From NCBI GenBank assembly GCA_030844895.1, contig CM061233.1:65463656-65527655 (forward strand): DNA of 64,000 nt, given 5' to 3'. Below the pieces are notes generated by a model. It saw only the letters and a list, made by a program, of their open reading frames with translations. It was not told the origin of the DNA and did no database searches. Shown here one piece after another: positions 57,885 to 64,000 of the stretch. Each line of letters opens with the position of its first letter. The first letter of the stretch is position 1. This stretch comes from Ambrosia x helenae. Taxonomy: Eukaryota > Streptophyta > Magnoliopsida > Asterales > Asteraceae. The position numbers were made by a program, and so were the translations under genes.

Positions 57885-58023
57885 ATCAGCCTAACTTGCA
57901 TGTGTATATTCATTTTTCTTGTTTTGACAAAACTATCATTCCCATTTGTTTATTACTTAAACACATGTCACTCTCGAATGACTTCTTATCCTTCTTATTT
58001 TTGTTAGCTTTTACATGATAACT

Positions 58024-58649
58024 AGGGCTGTAAACGAACCAAACGAACACGAACAGGACTTTGTTCGTGTTTGTTTGTTAAGGTTTCTTGGACAAACGAA
58101 CCGTTCATGAGCACACTAACGAACATAATTCTATGTTTGTGTTTGTTTGTTAAGAAATTCAGTTGTTTGCGAACTGTTCATGAACACGGGTCTTGAACAC
58201 AAACAAACAAAAACAAACATTTAATATGCAATTAACTAAAAAACACATTGTTAATATTAACCGTTAGACAAAGTACATCTACTAAACAATGTCGATAAGT
58301 CAAATTGTACTAACTTAGACATAATTATCTAAAATTACTTTGGCATAGGTATGAATACATGATATTCCTAATTCAAAAGTTCATAATTATCCTAAGTTTT
58401 AACTAGTGATCAAACATAAACAAACATACATGAACGAATATAAATAAACGAACGTAAACAAACACATTGCCGAATGTTCACGAACGCAATCAAACAAACG
58501 AGACATTTTTTCGTGTTTGTTTGTTTAGTTAATCAAACGGAATTTTTTGTTCGTGTTCGTTCATTTATTAAACAAACAGACACAAACAAACTTTCCGCCG
58601 AACGATTTACGAACTGTTCACCGAACGTTTGATTTGTTTACAGCCATGA
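58024..58649. mobile_element. hAT-like MITE upstream of the kinase gene
   Basis: 626 bp with ends AGGGCTGTAAACGAACC and, inverted, ATGGCTGTAAACAAATC. The TSD TGATAACT (58016-58023 and 58650-58657) is 8 bp, as in the hAT superfamily. Subterminal parts are full of GTTCGTGTTTGTTTG and CGAACAAAC words. It ends 304 bp before the kinase ATG and about 140 bp before its TATA box. Confidence 0.8.
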
Positions 58650-58786
58650 TGATAACTCAAAAATACTAGCACACGGACACCGGTGGCGTTTTCGTCATTT
58701 AACCAATATATAACAATCCCTCAACGGTAATATAAAAATAATATCAACAATTTTATTTAAACAAAATAATAATATCCCAAAAAAAA

Positions 58787-58795
58787 TATATAAAG
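58787..58795 (+). promoter_or_regulatory. Probable TATA box of the kinase gene
   Basis: TATATAAAG lies 159 bp before the ATG. A CT-rich stretch (repeats of CTCTCTCTAAAC, about 58865-58925) lies in the presumed 5' UTR. Confidence 0.6.
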
Positions 58796-58953
58796 CCCAT
58801 TGTCTGTCACCACAACACTACACTCACTCCGCCATTATTATGTCCGTTTAAAACCAACCCTCTGTTTCTCTCTCTAAACAAAATAATAATAATATGCTCT
58901 CTCTCTAAACTAAACTAAACTTCTCACACACCCATCTCATCTCGCCGGAAACA

Positions 58954-61900
58954 ATGGCGGATTCCGGCACCACCACACCGTCGTCCGATCACGCCGTTAG
59001 CCTCACCTCCAAAACACCCATCTTCGGCCAAAAACTCTACGTCATCATCTCCATCACCGTAATAATCGTAACACTAATCCTCATCCTAATCTTCCTCTGC
59101 ATCCGTCGCAGCTTAAACTCCAAACGACGTCGTAGGATGCGCGTAAAGCACAGCTCAGGTCTGCTTCCGTTAGTTTCCGAAACAATAAAAAAAGATGATG
59201 AAGATGATCGGACGGTGGAGATTAAACCGATAATAAAAGTTGTGGAGGGTAAAATGGTAAATACAAGCTCTGCTAGTAATGAATCGGGTACGAGTAATGC
59301 GTCGTCGGTTGAGAATATGAGTAATTTAGGGTTTGGGAGATGGTATGGGTTGAATGAGCTTGAATTAGCGACGAGATATTTTGCGACGGAGAATGTGGTT
59401 GGTGAAGGAGGGTATGGGGTTGTGTATAGAGGTGTGTTACGTGATGGCTCTGTTGTTGCTGTTAAGAATCTCATGAATAACAAGTTAGTTTTTTTTTTTT
59501 TTTTTTATTATTTCTGATTTAAATTTAAATTTCTATTTATAGTTATTAATTTCTTAGATCTGATAAATAATTAAAGATATTTCGTATGATTGAATGTGAT
59601 TAAATGTTTTATTAGTAAATGATGATGACGTGTAATGATAACTTATTTTTATTTTTGCTGTACATTTTAAGTTACGCTCTCTTTCCGAGTTTCATTTAGC
59701 GATGGAAAAGAATGCATTTTAAACGATGTTATGAAAAACCATGTTTCACCGTTTTTTTAAGCGAAAAAAATTTGAGAGATTTCAAGGGAAATGGAAGCAT
59801 AATTTATGTTTATTTCCTTCCTTTCAAGTTTTAGAGATTGAGATTTGAAAGGAAATAATTTTAATACATAAAATTTTTATTTTCTTTGAAAGTCGTGATC
59901 ACGGTACTTAATTAAATCTTTCATTTCCGATCCTTTTCTTTTCACTACTTAATTCTTTTTTCTTTTCTTTCTTTCGTTGTTGAGTCGCTCTAGCTGAGGT
60001 TTTAGATCGAATCCAATAATAGTAGTTTTTCGGACGAGTTGTCACACTTAAAAACCTAAAGCAAATGGTAACTTTATTATCCAAATCTTTATGAAAAAAA
60101 AGAAAAGGAAGAGCTTTGATTTGGGATTAATTACCTACTTTCAATTTTAGTTTCTTTATATTGAATGATTACATTATCTTTATTCCCTTCATATCTTCTT
60201 TAATTTTACACCTCCAACTTCTTTATGCTAAAGAGGCCCTTGACCTAGCTGAATGTCTTTATTTGTTGTAAAGACAGATATTTTATTTTTATATATAGAA
60301 ATCCAAACATAAAAGTTAAAAAATTAAAATAAATAATAATGTTCATCTTTGGAAAATGGGATCTGAATAAAATCTACATTGAATAAATTAGAAATTGGAT
60401 CACATGGTCATTGGTGCAAAAAAATATTATATAAACATTTCCCATAGTTAGGATACAGACTGTTGCATATGTTTAATACTTTTATTATTCTTTTATTTAA
60501 AAAAAGTTTGGTCATATTCTATTCCTTTGATCTGCAGCAAAGACAAACTGTTCATTATTTTACTTGTTTAGTTATGGGGCTCGAGGAGACTTTAAGAGTA
60601 GATGATCCGTTACTCTTGGTGCTAACCATTTGTTCCTATTAGTTTTATTAATATTAATTAATTAATGATTATTATTTTTTGTGTAAAAGTATTAAATCCC
60701 ATATTCCCATACCTAGGCATAATTAAAACTTTTATGACAAAAATAATGCAGCATGTACTGCTTGCTATCTGACTTGAATGTTATTTGTAATTTTGTAGGG
60801 GCCAAGCAGAGAAGGAATACAAGGTAGAGGTAGAAGCAATTGGAAAAGTAAGGCATAAAAACCTTGTGGGTCTTATTGGATTTTGTGCAGATGGTGATAA
60901 AAGGTAGGGATGCCTTGCATATTGGGTTGATTTTCATCTATATGGTGGCAAATAGAATTGGGTCAAATGGGTTGGATAACATGTCAAAAACAAGCAAGCT
61001 TGGTTTAAAAAAGCGCGCCTCAGGCGTGAGGCGCCCGAGGCTCCAAGAAAAACGCTTTTTTTTTTGTCAAAAAGCGCCAGACTACATGAAGCGCCGCCTC
61101 CAGCGCTTGAGGCGCGCGCTACAGTGGCGCTACAGTGACGCCTCAGCCCAAACAACCCTTTTAAACTGTTTTATTTGGCCCGCTACAGTAGTGCCTCGTC
61201 GTTTTTATGTTTTGAATATGCTTTTTAGTGTTCAAGGGTGTTTTATAATCATGTTTTTGTGCTTATGATTGATTAACAATGTAGAAAATGCCATATTGAC
61301 ATATATGAATATTTTTTTATAATTTTTTAAACACTAGGCGCCTCACATACGTGAATCTCTCGCCTCACGCTTTAAGCCCCGCGCTTCGGATTTTGGACCC
61401 TAAACGCCCCGGAGCGCCTCGCGCTTTTTTAAACCAAGCAAGCAAGCTGTTAGGCACAAGTTAAGCCTGTCGGTTCAACTTGGAAGCATGTTTTTTTAGT
61501 TTAAAAATAGTTAATGATAGATGTGATTGACTCTAACTTGTTTTAATAAATTGATTTAGGAGGCTTTATGCATTAGAATACATTTTAGATGACTTATGAC
61601 CCGTTTGCTTTGTTGTTAATTATTTTAGCTTTAACCCATTTGATCAACGAAAGATAGAACAAACCCAATCGATACATTCTCATGCAGGTTGCTTGTGTAC
61701 GAGTATATTGACAATGGAAATTTGGAGCAATGGTTGCATGGGGATGTTGGACCGATCAGCCCGTTAACTTGGGACATCCGAATGAAGATTGCAATTGGGA
61801 CTGCAAAAGGGTATGCTCATAACTTTTTCCTTCATATCTTATAATTTTAAGAATTTAATTTCATCATCAGTCACTATTAATGTGTATGATTTGTGATCTA

Positions 61901-63493
61901 ACATGATTTAATTGCATTAGACTGGCTTATTTACATGAAGGATTGGAACCAAAAGTTGTACACCGTGATGTTAAATCAAGCAATATTCTCATAGATAGAA
62001 ATTGGAATGCGAAAGTATCTGATTTTGGACTTGCTAAGTTGTTAGGCTCTGAGAAAAGCTACGTGACCACACGAGTTATGGGCACATTCGGGTTAGCAAC
62101 TTGACAATTCTTCTTTTTTACCTTCAAATTTTCTCAAGACTTTTTCATCTTATTATAAAACGCGTATGATTGATTTCCAGATACGTATCACCTGACTATG
62201 CAAGCACAGGAATGCTAAATGAGTGCAGTGATGTCTACAGTTTTGGTGTTTTACTCATGGAAATAGTTACAGGAAGAAGCCCTGTCGATTATTCTCGAGC
62301 ACCTGGAGAGGTACTTTTTAGTATAATATTGAAATAGATCTGCAAGATGTGCGGGTTTGGTAATGTCTGTACGGGTTGAAACATGTCATTGTCTGTATGA
62401 GTGCAGTAACGGGTCAAAATAAGTTTGCGTCGAAACATGTCATTGGCTAGTACGGGTTGAAACATGTAATTTTCTAGTATGGGTTGAAACGGGCAGGGTG
62501 GACCTGTGGTAATAAATATGTTAAGTAATTAACTCTTTTTGGTGGATTTATTGTAGATGAATTTGGTTGACTGGTTTAGAGGAATGGTGGCAAGTCGTCG
62601 AGGGGAAGAGTTACTAGACCCGAAGATTAGTGTACAACCAGCTTCTAGATCTTTGAAGCGTGTATTGTTGGTGTGCCTTCGGTGTATAGATATGGATGCA
62701 AATAAGCGCCCGAAAATGGGCCAAATTGTACACATGCTCGAGGCAGATGATTTCCCTTTCCGCACAGTGAGTCTTCTCAAAACTACTTTTCCTCACTCGT
62801 TTTAGACACGGTTCGGTTCAGCCAATTTTGATGAAATTCTGGGTCGAACAGCTAAACTACGGTTTTGAAAAAGAGGGCAAATCAAACGGCCGGGTTGGTT
62901 AGGTAGGCTGGACCTGCCAAAACGGTTCAGTTTGATAGATGGTTCATGAGTAGTAATAAGCATATTCATATCTGCATATTCCAACCCAATAACGATAAAA
63001 AGTTAAATAACACAGGTAAACGGTTGGTTTGGTGTAGACGACCGATTCCAAGTTTCAAACCATGAATTAAACTGTTGAACCCAGTTTTTTCAAGCTGTAA
63101 ACTGAACTGTATAAATCTCAAACCGGCCAAACTACTCGATCTGCTTCGGTTTGGAGGGTGAACCATATGTAAGAATTAAGATGTGTCTAGGGGTTGTTCC
63201 GGTTTGTTGGTTAGCTTAACATTTGATAATTTGTATATTACATGTTAAAATAATTTTGTTTCGTTTAAACGAGTCATTTAGGCATCAAATTAAAACTAGA
63301 GTTTCGGTAAGTTTTTGCCAGCTTTTTTAAGAGGGAAATACATAGTAATTTTGTCATAGATCCCATTATGAAAACGTGAAAAAACAGTCACAAATAAGTG
63401 ATTTACATCTTGCAGGAATCTCGACCGCCAAGAGACACTGCTACACTCAGTTCAGGCGTGGATGCTGCAAATAAAGTACCTTCTACAAACTAG
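58954..63493 (+). CDS. Membrane-anchored receptor-like Ser/Thr protein kinase, At1g01540/At4g02630 type
   Basis: Seven exons: 58954-59483, 60799-60903, 61688-61810, 61921-62091, 62181-62310, 62557-62766, 63416-63493. All introns are GT-AG and the joined frame is 448 residues. A short extracellular N-terminus has no signal peptide. One membrane segment (about 28-50) is followed by the basic stop RRSLNSKRRRRM. A Ser-rich linker leads to the kinase domain, from about 135. Present are the glycine loop GEGGYGVV (150-157), ATP-binding Lys171 (VAVKNL), HRD with catalytic Asp269 (VVHRDVKSSN), DFG with Asp287, and an RD-type activation loop. The APE motif reads SPD (313-315). The order and sequence match the small plant RLK subfamily of At1g01540 and, by memory, most closely At4g02630. 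It should phosphorylate Ser/Thr at the plasma membrane; the ligand is unknown. The start is chosen as the first ATG of the TM-encoding frame. It looks intact. Intron 2 holds a MITE. Confidence 0.93.
59484..60798 (+). other. Kinase intron 1
   Basis: 1315 bp, donor GTTAGT followed at once by a run of 17 T, acceptor TTTTGTAG. AT-rich. I see no gene or repeat of note in it. Confidence 0.8.
60999..61438. mobile_element. MITE in kinase intron 2
   Basis: 440 bp. The ends CTTGGTTTAAAAAAGCGCG and CGCGCTTTTTTAAACCAAG are perfectly inverted. The TSD CAAGCAAG (60991-60998 and 61439-61446) is 8 bp, which suggests hAT-type. The interior is GC-rich with many GGCGC/GAGGCGC words. The minus ORF at 60934-61155 has no support. 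Confidence 0.8.
62345..62500. repeat. GGGTTGAAACATGTCATT repeat in kinase intron 5
   Basis: About four imperfect units of 35-45 bp, each with TACGGGTTGAAACATGT or a variant. Non-coding. Confidence 0.65.
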
Positions 63494-64000
63494 CTTTCTC
63501 AAGTGTGTATGTGAGTCTAGCTATCGCGATTTATTTGTTCTTTCTAGCTAATATGATGATATATAATATAATTCATACCCGAACGCTTTACTATCAAAAT
63601 GTCCCCATGGAGGAAGTTGTAAATAGAGTGATTATATGTAATTTGTCACCTAAACTCTTTGCTACATGTAAACTAAACACACTCATATATTGAAGATAAT
63701 AGTAGTTCCTTTGTCTCTAGCATGTAGTTGAGTTGGTTATGGAGATTAAAGATTTTAAAAAATGATATGGCTGGAACGTCAAGGAGGAACTTGACTCGTG
63801 ATTGAACCGCCATCTGAGCTCGATTAATCTCTCACATGATGTAATCCAATCTTTTGAGAACACAACCTTTATTGTTACATACATTATGATTAAAAATTAA
63901 CCTATTAATCCTGAAATAAATATCCATCTGTTAGGCCATGTTATTGTCAAGTGACAGTGATAGTGTATCATGTAGACAGCATACTTTCATCACATACACT
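63494..64000. other. 3' flank of the kinase gene
   Basis: Presumed 3' UTR and intergenic DNA. No further gene is seen up to the window end. Confidence 0.5.

Noticed and set aside
57627..58018. 126- and 90-residue ORFs in the G-rich stretch
   Set aside because: Gly/Arg low-complexity translations of a MITE-like sequence, overlapping in two frames.
60864..61268. 134-residue ORF over kinase exon 2 and intron 2
   Set aside because: Runs through the donor site into the MITE. The spliced frame is clearly different.

Overview
This is a piece of plant nuclear genome, almost certainly a eudicot with a large, repeat-filled genome. The evidence is chromovirus (Tekay-type) and Tat-type Ty3/gypsy elements, a Copia-type element, a MULE, hAT-like MITEs, and one intron-containing plant receptor-like kinase gene. 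I suspect Asteraceae from the general look of the LTRs, but that is only an impression.

Positions 1-53016 are a stack of LTR retrotransposons inserted into one another. The order can be read from target-site duplications (TSDs). (1) A degraded Tekay-type element on the + strand (Tekay A) runs from its RT at 2044 to its 3' LTR end at 49810. (2) Its integrase is cut by a minus-strand, gag-only Copia-type element at 3651-9192 (TSD GTACA). (3) Its polypurine tract is cut by a minus-strand solo LTR at 10252-14372 (TSD GTAGG), which carries a second solo LTR at 10326-12928 (TSD ACTAA). (4) Its 3' LTR is cut by a Tat-type element at 14973-45402 (TSD ATCGC) and by a minus-strand solo LTR at 47051-49419 (TSD ATTAT). 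(5) The Tat polyprotein is itself cut twice: by a gag-only Tekay-related element at 20207-27657, for which no TSD is visible, and by a nearly complete minus-strand Tekay-type element (Tekay B) at 28687-39229 (TSD TTAGG). Another solo LTR lies at 50388-53011 (TSD ATTAC).

The Tat element also carries a four-exon antisense gene (43245 down to 39931). It has its own TATA box, four G-boxes and a 78-bp repeat array upstream. The most unusual signal in the window is in the long LTRs of the Tekay A/gag-only group. Each carries tRNA-like modules (A box, B box, T-run) in a fixed layout: one reading outward near the LTR start, then a TATA box, then one or two reading inward. A conserved GTGAGT...CAG intron-like pair follows, and the LTR ends in a hairpin-forming terminus.

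Positions 53017-58950 are AT-rich intergenic DNA with a 1.46-kb MULE (10-bp TSD), minisatellites built on a GYGTTTT word, a G-rich MITE candidate and a 626-bp hAT-like MITE. Positions 58954-63493 hold the only convincing host gene: a seven-exon, 448-residue membrane-anchored RD protein kinase of the At1g01540/At4g02630 type, with a 440-bp MITE in intron 2. The remaining sequence is its 3' flank.
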